Position numbers and translations under genes: made by a program. DNA of 64,000 bases from an uncultured Sutterella sp. (GTDB lineage Bacteria > Pseudomonadota > Gammaproteobacteria > Burkholderiales > Burkholderiaceae_F). The stretch covers positions 58,158-122,157 of the forward strand of contig CASEFX010000013.1 in the NCBI GenBank assembly GCA_949287305.1. The letters run 5' to 3'. The notes beneath the pieces are model-generated. The model did no database searches. It was not told the DNA's origin and saw nothing but the letters and a program-made list of their open reading frames with translations. This document shows, in pieces, positions 33,955 to 43,007 of the stretch (the stretch's first letter is position 1; each line of letters opens with the position of its first letter).

Positions 33955-35001
33955 TTACGATCGGAAGCGCTTTCGGCCTCCGGTCTTTTCCTTGGCGAGG
34001 CTTTTAAGGAGCACGTCGTTCCAGTCGTAGCCCGTTTTCTCGGGAATGCGCACGCGAATCGCGAGCTCGCGTCCCGCGGCGCGGGCGTCGCGAAAGAGCT
34101 TTGCCGCGAGCCCGTAGGCGGCCGCCTGTCCGACGTAGCCCGCGTCGTTGTCGCCGTAGATTTCCACGGTCTTCACCGAAGCGGGAATCCGATCGAGCGT
34201 GAGGGACAAAAGCCCCGCGGCGCTCACGCAGGCCCAGGCGGGAAGTCCCGTCATGGCGCGCACGGCGAGGGCCGTCTCCACCCCTTCGGTGAGCGCCAGG
34301 GTTTCGCCCGGTTCATAAAGACGCACGAGGCCGCCCTCGGGGGAGCCCAAGAGCTTCTTCGGGGCCGAAACGGGAGCCTTGCGTCCCGTTTCGGAGAGCC
34401 ACAGACGATGAAGCGTCACGATGCGGCCCGCGTCGTCCGTGAGCGCCCAGAGCACCCCCGGATATTCCCCCTTCACGCTTCCCTCCTCCCAGTACGGAAG
34501 CTTTTCCACGACCCGCACGTTGCGCAGGCCCGCGATCGCCGGGTAGAGTCCCCTTTCGTGCAGATACTTCTGCACCGGATGGTCAGGGAGGTCTCCGAGT
34601 TCCTCGGCTTCTTCCCAGAGTTCTTCCGCCGTTTCCCGCCGGCGAAGTTCGCGCATCTTCTGCGCATAGGCTTCCTTTTCTTCGGGGGTGAAGGTCTTCT
34701 TCTCGGGCGCGGGGGCGGGCCTGGAGAGTCCCAGTCGTTCTTCCAGGCTTTCGAGCGTTTCAGGAAACGTTCGGTTCGTCGCGCGCATCACGAGGTCGAT
34801 CCCGTCGCCCCAGCCGCAGGCGCGGCAGTACCAGCGTCCACCCGGCTCCTTCGAAAAGTAGGTGAAGCGGTCCCGTCCCCCGCAGAGCGGACAGGGTCGG
34901 TTCGGTTTTTCAAAATGTCCGGGCGCCATGCCGTAGGACGCCCACAATTCCGGCCAGCGGCCTTCCGCCGCGCGCTTCACTCTCTCCAAACGGTCCTTCA
35001 C
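33955..35001 (-). CDS. Solitary phage/plasmid-type primase (zinc finger + Toprim)
   Basis: 348 residues from GTG 35001 with an excellent SD (AAAGGAGAG). P4-type primase zinc finger CPLCGGRDRF...YCRACGWGDG (Cys37, 40, 59, 62), a DUF7146-like middle, then Toprim with TEGVETALA and YGDNDAG metal motifs. Ends in a basic tail. Full P4-type primases carry a helicase half, missing here, and there is no integrase or other mobile gene nearby. Either a relic of an integrated element or a host-adopted primase. The 350 bp upstream (35002-35353) show no gene. Confidence 0.82.
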   Translation of the reverse strand: MKDRLERVKRAAEGRWPELWASYGMAPGHFEKPNRPCPLCGGRDRFTYFSKEPGGRWYCRACGWGDGIDLVMRATNRTFPETLESLEERLGLSRPAPAPEKKTFTPEEKEAYAQKMRELRRRETAEELWEEAEELGDLPDHPVQKYLHERGLYPAIAGLRNVRVVEKLPYWEEGSVKGEYPGVLWALTDDAGRIVTLHRLWLSETGRKAPVSAPKKLLGSPEGGLVRLYEPGETLALTEGVETALAVRAMTGLPAWACVSAAGLLSLTLDRIPASVKTVEIYGDNDAGYVGQAAAYGLAAKLFRDARAAGRELAIRVRIPEKTGYDWNDVLLKSLAKEKTGGRKRFRS

Positions 35002-35353
35002 GAGTCTCTCCTTTGGTCACGGGTTCTCGACAAAAAGATGCCCCGGCCGTTCGGAGGACAAAGAAGACTTTGCCGACCGATGCGCCGAGGCGGAACATCC
35101 TTCTGGTTTTTAGCGGGAGCGAAGCGGAAGACAGCCTTCCCTTCGACACCCGTGAGCCGACAACCAGCTCAGGGAAATTACTATACAGAAGAAAAAGACA
35201 ATTCGATAGACCGTGAATGCGTTACGGGTTTTCATGCACCCGCGCTCTCCTCTCTCGGAACCTTTCTAAGGCATTCGTCCTACGATGCGCCCGTCGGGCG
35301 CGCTTCCGTAGGAAAATGGGAAATCCTTTCCATTCATTCTTTCCCGATCCGCC

Positions 35354-35824
35354 ATGTCCTACGACGTCGCCTACGCCCATCTTCAAAAACTCGGACTCGC
35401 CGACCGAGTGCACACCTTCACCGAATCCACCGCCACGGTGGAGCTTGCGGCCGAACAGCTCGGGTGCGAGCCCGCCCGCATCGCAAAGTCGATGGCCTTT
35501 CTCACGGACGCGGGTCCGATCATCGTTCTCGCCGCGGGCGACGTGAAGGTCGACAACCGGAAGTTTCGCGACGCGTTTCACTCGAAGGCGAAGATGATCC
35601 CGGGCGACTTGGTGGAAGATCTCGTCGGCCACGCCCCGGGCGGCGTCTGCCCCTTCGGCGTAAAGGATGGCGTGCGCGTCTATTTGGACGTGTCGCTCGA
35701 GCGCTTCGACATCGTCTACCCCGCCTGCGGCGACGCCGCAAGCGGCGTGCGGCTCACCCCCGACGAACTCCATCGGGCGTCGGGGGCGATCGGCCGCGTC
35801 GACGTGACCAAGCCCCGCGCCTGA
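35354..35824 (+). CDS. YbaK/EbsC family aminoacyl-tRNA deacylase
   Basis: 156 residues, complete YbaK domain: TVELAAEQLGCEPARIAKSMAF, then the conserved lysine-containing DVKVDNRKFRDAF and the GGVCPFGVKDGVRVYLD loop. Family enzymes free mischarged tRNAs (e.g. Cys-tRNAPro) in trans. The ATG sits 4 bp after GATCCGCC with no strong SD. Monocistronic, ending at a strong shared terminator. Confidence 0.88.
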   Translation: MSYDVAYAHLQKLGLADRVHTFTESTATVELAAEQLGCEPARIAKSMAFLTDAGPIIVLAAGDVKVDNRKFRDAFHSKAKMIPGDLVEDLVGHAPGGVCPFGVKDGVRVYLDVSLERFDIVYPACGDAASGVRLTPDELHRASGAIGRVDVTKPRA

Positions 35825-35860
35825 GGATCGGGCTCTTCGGCGCTTTGTGCGCGCCCCCCA

Positions 35861-35904
35861 AAAAAGGAACACCGCTCGGAACCCCTCAGTTCCGTGCGGT
35901 GTTC
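35861..35904. terminator. Bidirectional terminator
   Basis: GAACACCGC-T-CGGAAC-CCCTCA-GTTCCG-T-GCGGTGTTC: a 15-bp nearly perfect stem, with a CTTTTTTGG run on the minus strand side. Shared by ybaK-like and phnX. Confidence 0.85.
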
Positions 35905-35926
35905 GTTTCATAACCCCGGAGTAGAG

Positions 35927-36712
35927 TTATTCGGCGTTGAGCTTGTCGATCAAGCCCGGGAGTTCCGAGAGATCGCGGATCACGTAGTCGGCGCCCGCGT
36001 CAAGGAAGACCTTCTTCGCCTGTTCGCGAACGACGTTCTTTTCGTCCTCGCTCATGGCGTCCCACTGGGCTTCGGAGCAACCCGCGACGCTCGAGCCGTC
36101 GGTGACGCCGACGGCGACGACGCCCGCGGCGGTCGCTTCGCGGATGTCGCTCACGGTGTCGCCCACCTTCACGACGGCCGCAACGGTCGAGACCTTCAAA
36201 AGACGCATGTTTTCAAAGATCATGAAGGGCCAGGGACGACCGAAGCCGCCCGTGTCGTCGGCCGTAACGCAGGTTTCGGGGGCGTAGCCCTGACGGGCGG
36301 CCGCCGGACGGACGACGTCCATCATCGAGGACGTGTAGCCCGTGGTGCTGCCGATGCGCAGACCGCGTTCGCGAAGGGCCGCGACCGCTTCGAGAACGAA
36401 GGGCTTCAGCTTCGAGCGTTCGTCGAGCACGCTCATCAGAGCGGGTTCGAAATCGTCGTAGATGCGCTGCGCGTCGGCGTCGGTCGGCGCCGCGCCGTGC
36501 TTTTCGATCCAGGCCGCTCGAATGCGGTCCATGGCGAGCATCGTGCGGATGTGATCGATCTTGAGCATACCCATGGGCTTGCGGGTTTCCTCTTCGTTCA
36601 CTTCCACGCCGGCGCGGCGGAAGGCTTCCATGAAGGCCCCGACGGGCGAGAGCGAACCGAAGTCGACGGTCGTGCCCGCCCAGTCAAAAATTACGGCTTC
36701 AATGCGCGCCAT
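35927..36712 (-). CDS. phnX: Phosphonoacetaldehyde hydrolase
   Basis: 261 residues of the HAD superfamily. Nucleophile Asp10 in FDWAGTTVDFG and the Schiff-base Lys51 in MGMLKIDHIR are both present, as are GSTTGYTSSM and VKVGDTVSDI. Hydrolyses phosphonoacetaldehyde to acetaldehyde and phosphate, the second step of 2-aminoethylphosphonate breakdown. Its ATG at 36712 overlaps phnW by 14 bp. Last gene of the operon. Confidence 0.95.
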   Translation of the reverse strand: MARIEAVIFDWAGTTVDFGSLSPVGAFMEAFRRAGVEVNEEETRKPMGMLKIDHIRTMLAMDRIRAAWIEKHGAAPTDADAQRIYDDFEPALMSVLDERSKLKPFVLEAVAALRERGLRIGSTTGYTSSMMDVVRPAAARQGYAPETCVTADDTGGFGRPWPFMIFENMRLLKVSTVAAVVKVGDTVSDIREATAAGVVAVGVTDGSSVAGCSEAQWDAMSEDEKNVVREQAKKVFLDAGADYVIRDLSELPGLIDKLNAE

Positions 36713-37820
36713 TCTGTTCCTCCAAAGCGCAAAAGTCGGCGAAGATCTTGAGAATGCGTTCGGCGTCTTCGTCGTTGAGGTCGCCAATGTTGCCGAGACG
36801 GAAGGTGTCGCGGTCGGTGAGCTTGCCCGGATAGATCACGTAGCCGTGTTCCTTGAGGTAGGCGTACATCTTCGGGAACGAGAAGCCTTCGTTCGGATAG
36901 AAGAAGGTCGTGATGATCGGGCCCTGGTGGGCTTCTTCGACGTAGGCCGTAAAGCCCAGGGCGGCCATGCCTTCGCGAAGGCGGCGGTTGAGGCGCGCAT
37001 AGCGCTCGCCGCGCTTTTCGACGCCCCCTTCTTCGCGCAGTTCCTGCATCGCGCGGTGGAAGGCGGCGACCACGTGCGTGGGCGACGTGAAGCGCCACTT
37101 GCCGTGGCCTTCTTCAAGGCCCTTCCACTGGTCGTAGAGGTCGAGCGACACCGTTCGCGCATTCCCCTCGGTCGCTTCGAGCGCTTCGCGGCGCGCGATG
37201 ATGTAGGAGAAGCCCGGAACGCCCTGGATGCACTTGTTGGCGCTCGAGACGAGATAGTCGATGCCGATGTCGGCGACGCGGATGTCGACGGCCCCGAAGG
37301 AGCTCATGGCGTCGACGACGAAGGTGCGGCCCGCGGCCTTCACGACGCGGCCCACGGCTTCAATGTCGTTCAGAATCCCCGTCGTCGTTTCGTTGTGAAC
37401 CATCGAAACGACCGTCACTTCGGGATGTTCGGCGAGGAAGGCCTCGACCCTGGCGGCGTCGGGGATTTCGTCCCAGGCGAAGTCAAGACGGGCGTGCGCG
37501 ATGCCGTGACGGTCGAGAATCTTCACCATGCGTTCGGAATAAGCGCCGTTCACGAGAACGAGGACGCGGTCCTTTGCGCCCGGAACGCTCGAGAGGACGG
37601 ACTCGACGCCGAAGGTGCCCGAGCCCTGCATGAGAACGACCGTGTAGTCGTCGCCCGCGTGCGCGAAGTCGAGAAGACCCGCGCGGATCTCTTCGGTCAT
37701 GCGCTTGTAGTCGTCATCCCACGTGCAGCGGTCGATCATCATCGCTTCGCGCACGGACAGGGTCGTCGTCAGAGGCCCCGGGGTAAGGAGCTTGTACGGA
37801 TTCGGATCGCGCATGATCAT
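36699..37820 (-). CDS. phnW: 2-aminoethylphosphonate--pyruvate transaminase
   Basis: 373 residues, class V aminotransferase. PLP lysine Lys196 in SSANKCIQG, PLP-binding Asp170 in VVDAMSSFG, and N-terminal LLTPGPLTTT are all as in PhnW. Transfers the amino group of 2-aminoethylphosphonate to pyruvate, giving phosphonoacetaldehyde and alanine, in the cytoplasm. Start is fixed by the ATGA overlap with the phnS stop; an ATG two codons later is possible. Confidence 0.95.
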   Translation of the reverse strand: MIMRDPNPYKLLTPGPLTTTLSVREAMMIDRCTWDDDYKRMTEEIRAGLLDFAHAGDDYTVVLMQGSGTFGVESVLSSVPGAKDRVLVLVNGAYSERMVKILDRHGIAHARLDFAWDEIPDAARVEAFLAEHPEVTVVSMVHNETTTGILNDIEAVGRVVKAAGRTFVVDAMSSFGAVDIRVADIGIDYLVSSANKCIQGVPGFSYIIARREALEATEGNARTVSLDLYDQWKGLEEGHGKWRFTSPTHVVAAFHRAMQELREEGGVEKRGERYARLNRRLREGMAALGFTAYVEEAHQGPIITTFFYPNEGFSFPKMYAYLKEHGYVIYPGKLTDRDTFRLGNIGDLNDEDAERILKIFADFCALEEQNGAH

Positions 37821-38833
37821 TCGCCCTTCACGAGCTTCTGGTGCTTCTGCAGAAGTTCGACGGTAAGCGGTTCGGAGAAGGTCTTGGGATTGGCGGGCTT
37901 GTTTTCGGCCGAGACGGTTTCACCCTTGTAGAGAGCGACCGGGTAGAACTTGAGGAGTTCCTGACGGCCGAACTTCACGATCGTTTCGACGACCTTTTCG
38001 GCGTTGGGATTGGTCTTGTCGCCCTTGTCGACGACGGCGGCGGCTTCGACGAGCGTGAAGTTGCCTTCGACCGGATCGACGTAGTCAATCGGCAGACCCT
38101 TGGCCTTGTCGGCCACGGCCTGATGGCGCAGTCCGAAGCCCACGGCGGCTTCACCGGCACGGATCTTCTTCAGAGGACCGGAACCCGACTTTTCCAGGTG
38201 GGCGCCGGCATTCTTTTCGATGGCGCGGATCACGGCGGCGCCTTCCTGCTCGCCCTTGGCAGAGATCATGGCCTGCGTCATGAGCCAGGAGGTCGACGAA
38301 CCCATGATGTCGGGCACCGAAATGTGGCCCGCGTATTCGGGCTTGGCCAGATCGGCGATGGCGGCGGGCCTCGGAAGGTTGTCGGCCTTGAGCACTTCGG
38401 TGTTCACGAAGAGCGCGCCGCAGTTGCCGAGAATCGGAGCGTAGTAGGAGACGGCGGGACCGACCGTGTCGAGCTTGATGCCGAGGTCGCGGAAGAGCTT
38501 CTGGCTCTTCTGCATCGATTCGAGGTAGTAGGTGCTGATCGTCACCACGTCGGCTTCGATGTTCTTCCCTTCGGCAACGAGCTTGCCGCCGAGTTCGGAC
38601 GTGCCGAAGCTCTGCATGAGGTAGGCGCCCTGGAGACCGTTCTTGTCGAGGGCGTTCTTCATCGCCTGCTGGGCTTCTTCGTCGGCGTTCGTGTAGATGA
38701 CGACAGGAGCCGCCTTGGGGGCTTCGGCCGCGGTCTTCTGGGCGGGCTGGGCCGTGCCGCTGCCGCCGTCGCAGCCAACGAGGAGACCGGCGCTCAGGAT
38801 CGAAGCGAAGAGAAGCGAAGTCGAGAATTTCAT
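37817..38833 (-). CDS. phnS: 2-aminoethylphosphonate ABC transporter substrate-binding lipoprotein
   Basis: 338 residues with a lipoprotein signal (GLLVGC, Cys21), then a type II binding protein of the iron/AEP group (VVIYTNADEEAQQAMKNAL; SGSGPLKKIRAGEAAVGFG). Unlike the soluble PhnS of Salmonella it looks lipid-anchored. Lies between the permease (48 bp upstream) and phnW (4-bp overlap), so it is translationally coupled to catabolism. Confidence 0.9.
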   Translation of the reverse strand: MKFSTSLLFASILSAGLLVGCDGGSGTAQPAQKTAAEAPKAAPVVIYTNADEEAQQAMKNALDKNGLQGAYLMQSFGTSELGGKLVAEGKNIEADVVTISTYYLESMQKSQKLFRDLGIKLDTVGPAVSYYAPILGNCGALFVNTEVLKADNLPRPAAIADLAKPEYAGHISVPDIMGSSTSWLMTQAMISAKGEQEGAAVIRAIEKNAGAHLEKSGSGPLKKIRAGEAAVGFGLRHQAVADKAKGLPIDYVDPVEGNFTLVEAAAVVDKGDKTNPNAEKVVETIVKFGRQELLKFYPVALYKGETVSAENKPANPKTFSEPLTVELLQKHQKLVKGE

Positions 38834-38881
38834 GATGTGTCCTTTCGTTTGGGAAAGTGAAATCAAAGATTCAACTGAAAA

Positions 38882-40576
38882 TCAAAGGGTTGCGGCTGCC
38901 GCGCAGCCCGTGGCGCCCGAGTTGATTTCGGGAGCGCGGGTCTTCTTGACCTTCTTGCCTTCGGCGAGACGGTCGAGGAGAAGCTTGGCGGCCACGTTCG
39001 TAAAGAAGATGAGAAGCGAGAGCACGAAGATGGCGTCGAACTTTTCGAAGTACTGAAGTTCCTTGATGCGGGTCGTCACGAGCATCGTGCGGGTGCCGCA
39101 GAGGAAGACGACCGCGGAAATCGTCACCATCGCGTTGATGAAATAGGTTTCGAACATCTGATAGAGGGTCGGCAGCGCGTTCGGGATCACGACGCGGCGG
39201 ACCGTGCGCCACCAGGTGTCGCCCATGAGAAGACCGGTCGTCTCCCAGCCCGCGTTCATCTTCGAGAGCGCGGCGGTGCTCATCAGATAGGGCGTCGCGA
39301 AGAAGTGCACGACGTTGGCCATGATGATGATCGCGAGCGTGTTCTGAAGGGGCGTGCCGGAGAAGACGAAGAGGTAGCCCACGCCGATCACCATGCCCGG
39401 GAGCGTGTTCGTGACCATCGCGAAGGCGTCCATCGTCGTGCGGGCCAGGGGCGAGAGAGCCGAACGAGCCTTGATCATGCCCGCCGCGAAGGTGATCGCC
39501 GTGCCGATCGCGGCCGAGACGATCGCGACCAGGACGCTTCGCAGATAGACGCTCCAGAGCGAGGGATCGCCGAGAATTTCCTGAACGTGGCGCATCGTGA
39601 AGTTGGGCTTGTAGGGCCAGTTTTCAACAAAGGGCACGATGAACATCACGGCGAAGATCGCGACGAGGACGAGCGTGAGGAAGCCGAAGTAGACGAGGAA
39701 GGCGAAGTCGCGCTTCTTGTTCTCCATCGGAGCGGCCTTCGAAATCTGCGAATAGCGGAAGTTGAGCCGGTCGGCGCGCTTCAGGACCCACACCGCGAAG
39801 GCGGCGGGGATCACCATCGCGATCGCGATCACGGCGCCCTCGCCGAAGTTCGGGATCGCGCCCATCATGACGGCGTAGAGTTCGGTGGCGATCACGTTGT
39901 ACTGGCCGGCAATCGAGACCGGAATGCCGAAGTCCGTGAAGGCGAGGAAGAACGCGAGCACGAAGGCCGACACGAAGGCACCGAGGGTCGGACGCAGCGC
40001 CGTCTGATAGAAGGAGCGGAGCAGACCGTCTCCCATCACGCGCGACACCACGACGAAGCGGCGGTCGACGTACGAGAAGGCGTTGTAGAGAATCAGGAAG
40101 GCGGGCGGAAGCGTGTAGACGACGTTCGCGATCAGAAGACCGGCAAAGCCGTAGATCGAGAACGGCAGGTGACCGATCAACTGGCTCACGAGCCCCATGC
40201 GCCCGAAGGAATACATCACGGCGAAGCCGTAGGTGATCGAGGGGAGGAAAAGCGGCAGAAGGAGAACGATCTGCACGCCCTTCTTGAGGCGCCCGTCAAT
40301 GTTCGTGAAGGTGAGGCCGTAGGCCGCGAAAAACGCGATCACGGCCGAGAGGAAGGCGGAGAGCCCCGCCACGAGGAAGCTTCGGCCGAGCAGCGCGAAG
40401 AATTCCGGGTCGGAGAGGACCTTCGTCCAGTTCTGCAGGCCGATCTCGCCGTTCTGGCCGAGGAAGGACTGCCAGAGGACCGCGCAGACGGGAAGGATGA
40501 GCGCCACCAAAAGGAAGGCGGCGATCAGGAAGAACCCGCTTCGATAAGCGCGGATGCCGACGCGTGCTTGTTCCAT
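38882..40576 (-). CDS. Fused PhnU-PhnV permease of the 2-aminoethylphosphonate transporter
   Basis: 564 residues, two homologous ABC permease halves (about 15-275 and 295-535), each with six predicted spans and an EAA-like loop (RRFVVVSRVMGDGLLRSF; GWETTGLLMGDTWWRTV). In Salmonella the two halves are separate PhnU and PhnV; here one polypeptide forms the channel. Followed by an Ala/Lys tail. Lies 15 bp after the ATPase gene. Confidence 0.9.
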   Translation of the reverse strand: MEQARVGIRAYRSGFFLIAAFLLVALILPVCAVLWQSFLGQNGEIGLQNWTKVLSDPEFFALLGRSFLVAGLSAFLSAVIAFFAAYGLTFTNIDGRLKKGVQIVLLLPLFLPSITYGFAVMYSFGRMGLVSQLIGHLPFSIYGFAGLLIANVVYTLPPAFLILYNAFSYVDRRFVVVSRVMGDGLLRSFYQTALRPTLGAFVSAFVLAFFLAFTDFGIPVSIAGQYNVIATELYAVMMGAIPNFGEGAVIAIAMVIPAAFAVWVLKRADRLNFRYSQISKAAPMENKKRDFAFLVYFGFLTLVLVAIFAVMFIVPFVENWPYKPNFTMRHVQEILGDPSLWSVYLRSVLVAIVSAAIGTAITFAAGMIKARSALSPLARTTMDAFAMVTNTLPGMVIGVGYLFVFSGTPLQNTLAIIIMANVVHFFATPYLMSTAALSKMNAGWETTGLLMGDTWWRTVRRVVIPNALPTLYQMFETYFINAMVTISAVVFLCGTRTMLVTTRIKELQYFEKFDAIFVLSLLIFFTNVAAKLLLDRLAEGKKVKKTRAPEINSGATGCAAAATL

Positions 40577-40591
40577 CTCAGAACTCCTGGG

Positions 40592-41389
40592 TTACGCGGC
40601 CGCAGCACGCGGGGCCGCGGCGTTAGGGGGCGTGAGGCCCGAAAGCGACGAGGCGAACAGGCGGAAGATGTTGTCGCGCTTGATCGTGAGCTGCGAGAGG
40701 ATGAAGCGTTCGACGAATTCGTTCGCGGGCGTGCGGATGATGCGTTCGGGCGTGTCAAACTGCGCGATGTGACCGTTTTCAATGATGAGGACGCGGTCCG
40801 AGAGCGTGAGCGCTTCTTCGGGGTCGTGCGTCACGATGAGGGTCGTGAGCTTGAGCTGACGGGCGACCTGCTTGATGCGGTCCTTGATCGATTCCTTGAT
40901 GAGGCCGTCAAGCGCGGAGAGCGGTTCGTCGAGAAGCAGAAGCTTGGGCTTCATCACGAGCGTGCGGGCGAGCGCCACGCGCTGCTTCTGGCCGCCCGAG
41001 AGTTCGTCGATGCGCTGATCGAGGTGGCGACGAAGACCGAGAAGGTCGATCAAGTCGTCCACTTCCGAACGGGTCGACACGTCGGGACGGTTGCGAAGAC
41101 CGTAGACGATGTTTTCGTAGGCGTTCAGGTTCGGGAAGAGCGCGTAGTCCTGGAAGACGATGTTGAAGCCGCGCTTTTCCATCGGAACGTGCGTGAGGTC
41201 GACACCGTCGAAGAGAATGCGGCCGTCCGTGGCCGTGACGAGACCGAGTACGAGATTGAGGAGCGTCGTCTTGCCGCAGCCCGACGGGCCGAGAATGGAG
41301 ACGATTTCCCCCTTCTCGATCGAAAGGGAAATGTCGGAGAGGACCGTACGGTCGCCGTAGGCCTTGGAAATGTTTTGAAGTTCGAGCAT
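40592..41389 (-). CDS. phnT: 2-aminoethylphosphonate ABC transporter ATP-binding protein
   Basis: 265 residues from ATG 41389. Walker A GPSGCGKTT, Q-loop FQDYALF, signature LSGGQKQRVALARTL, Walker B LLLLDEPLSALD and the His-loop VTHDPEE are all intact. The C-terminal TOBE domain of many 350-residue PhnT/PotA proteins is missing. First gene of the five-gene operon, starting 13 bp after the nested palindrome. Confidence 0.9.
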   Translation of the reverse strand: MLELQNISKAYGDRTVLSDISLSIEKGEIVSILGPSGCGKTTLLNLVLGLVTATDGRILFDGVDLTHVPMEKRGFNIVFQDYALFPNLNAYENIVYGLRNRPDVSTRSEVDDLIDLLGLRRHLDQRIDELSGGQKQRVALARTLVMKPKLLLLDEPLSALDGLIKESIKDRIKQVARQLKLTTLIVTHDPEEALTLSDRVLIIENGHIAQFDTPERIIRTPANEFVERFILSQLTIKRDNIFRLFASSLSGLTPPNAAAPRAAAA

Positions 41390-41401
41390 GGACGTGTTTC
41401 C

Positions 41402-41442
41402 TGTCAAATTCGTAGCGTGCATTATCTGCACCGAATTTGACA
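41402..41442 (-). promoter_or_regulatory. Operator/promoter of the phn operon
   Basis: TGTCAAATTCG (41402-41412) and its exact complement CGAATTTGACA (41432-41442) enclose GTGCA-TTATC-TGCAC, itself a perfect small dyad. On the minus strand the centre reads GATAAT, a good -10 box, so a bound protein would cover the promoter. No consensus -35 is visible. No regulator gene adjoins the operon. Confidence 0.7.
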
Positions 41443-42072
41443 CTTTTGTGACATCCATATGAACATTTCATGAACTTTCGGGAGGCTCAAAGCCGCGCCC
41501 GAGAAGGGATCCGCCGCAAAAGAGCCTGCGGCGCAGCCTACTTTCGAACATTGTCCCGAAAGGCCTCGGAGAGAGGATCCGTCACATTCGGGAAAAGAAG
41601 GCGAAGAGCCCTGTGCGGCAGAAAAATGACGGTCCGATGCCCGGGGCATCCGCCCCGAAAAGAAAGGCGGCCGGACGGCCAAATGACGGGTTTCCCGTTC
41701 CCGAATCGGAAGGGCGAGAAGAGAATCCGCCGAATGATCGGCGATCCGGAACTCCGGATGGCGATTGTGACGGGCGCGTGAAGCTTTCGTGACGTTTGCG
41801 TTGCGGCTTCTTTGCCGAAGGAAAACGGCGCCCGGAAAAAACTGACGGCACGACCGACTCTCGTCAGCCGTGCCGCAGCACGTTGGGAAACGAATTGTCT
41901 TTTTCCCTTTTTTCGATCAAACACCCGCGCGCCCCTGCGTCGATCAACCCGCTGCGGGCACGTCCGCTGGAGCGGCACGAACCCGATCTCGGACGCGCGC
42001 CCGGGCTTCACTCCCCCGAATTCGCCCGGGCAGGGGCACCGTTTCGTTGATGGTCGTCCAAAAGGGATTCGA
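41443..42072. other. 630-bp non-coding gap between the phn operon and the HU gene
   Basis: No convincing gene on either strand. The HU-proximal third (41875-42040, minus strand) is very structured: a CCCGGGC/GCCCGGG hairpin, a CCGCT/AGCGG hairpin, and GCCCCTG...CAGGGGC closing around both, ending at a strong terminator (separate entry). It could be the HU mRNA 3' region or a small RNA. The distal part near phnT has two TGAAC-containing direct repeats and nothing else I can name. Confidence 0.5.
41836..41874 (-). terminator. Strong terminator downstream of HU
   Basis: Twelve-bp RNA stem (GGCACGGCTGAC with GTCGGTCGTGCC, counting G-U pairs) capped by a GAGA tetraloop and followed by GTCAGTTTTTT on the minus strand. 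It lies ~200 bp after the HU stop. Confidence 0.8.
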
Positions 42073-42345
42073 TCAGCGAACGGCGTCCTTGAGCGCCTGG
42101 CCGGCCGTGAAGCGCGGAGCACGGCGGGCGGGAATGTGCACGGCTTCGCCCGTCAGGGGGTTGCGGCCGGTGCGGGCGGCACGGTCGGCAACGGAGAAGT
42201 TGCCGAAACCGGACATGTTGACGACGCCGCCCTGGGCAAGTTCGTCGGTCACGACACGGATATAGGCGTTAATGACCTTTTCAACCGCCGTCTTCGTCAT
42301 CTGGGTCTCGGCAGAAATCGCGGAGATCAGTTCAGCCTTGTTCAT
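42073..42345 (-). CDS. hup: HU-type DNA-binding protein
   Basis: 90 residues, the standard HU length. MNKAELISAISAETQMTKTAVEKVINAYI, the GFGNFSV turn and the DNA-binding arm ARTGRNPLTGEAVHIPARRAPRF are all canonical. Bends and compacts DNA as homo- or heterodimer. ATG at 42345 with TTGGAGGATT upstream. Single gene. Confidence 0.94.
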   Translation of the reverse strand: MNKAELISAISAETQMTKTAVEKVINAYIRVVTDELAQGGVVNMSGFGNFSVADRAARTGRNPLTGEAVHIPARRAPRFTAGQALKDAVR

Positions 42346-42950
42346 GATGTAGGAATCCTCCAAGAAAATTGCACTGCGGACGACCATTCGCCCTTGGGCA
42401 GAGAATAGCGGAGTAACCCGCCTCTCAAATGATTCTATAAGAATTTCAAAGCAAATATTGCGAATATTTACAAAGACGGGGGATCTAAGGCAAACCCCTC
42501 AATTCCGCTTCCCGCGAGGGTTAGAGGGGGTTTGCCCGGCGCGGAGCCCCCCTTTACTTCAGTTCCCGTTCGGGTCGAATAGCGAGAGGAGAAGGCAATG
42601 GTTTTCAAAAACCCCGCCACCGGTTTTCCTACGGTCGCCCTCCCGTTTTGCCCTGCTAGAGTACCCCAAGGGAATTGATTCACAAATGGGGGCGCATTGG
42701 TCGCCAAGATGATTCCGACTTCTTTTCCCGATTTCACGGGAGCGCTTTTTTCCTGCGCCGCCACCCCCCGTCAAACCCTTGGCGCGGATTGATTCCGCAG
42801 TTCGCCGTCCCGTGTAACGGGAATCGGCTCCTTCTTTTCAATAGACGTTTTCTTTTCTTGTTTGTTCATCGATAGTTTATGAACTACCCTCCGACACCCT
42901 TTTTTCGGAATTGTATGAACGAAAGGAGACGCCCCGGTACCGCCGCTTTT

Positions 42951-42971
42951 ATGCGACATGATGCGTCGCAT
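42951..42971. promoter_or_regulatory. Palindromic operator, copy 1
   Basis: ATGCGAC-N7-GTCGCAT, perfect 7-bp arms, 137 bp before the WYL gene. Confidence 0.7.
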
Positions 42972-43007
42972 GCCTTCAAGAGAATGAAGGAAAGAGGAAA
43001 TGTTCGA

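Noticed and set aside
39305..41440. A 711-codon open frame opposite the phn permease and ATPase genes
   Set aside because: Spans two real genes and the gap between them; His/Asp/Glu/Arg-rich shadow.
42468..42764. A 98-codon minus-strand frame in the HU/WYL gap
   Set aside because: No SD, no recognisable motif, overlaps an inverted repeat; cannot be supported as a gene.
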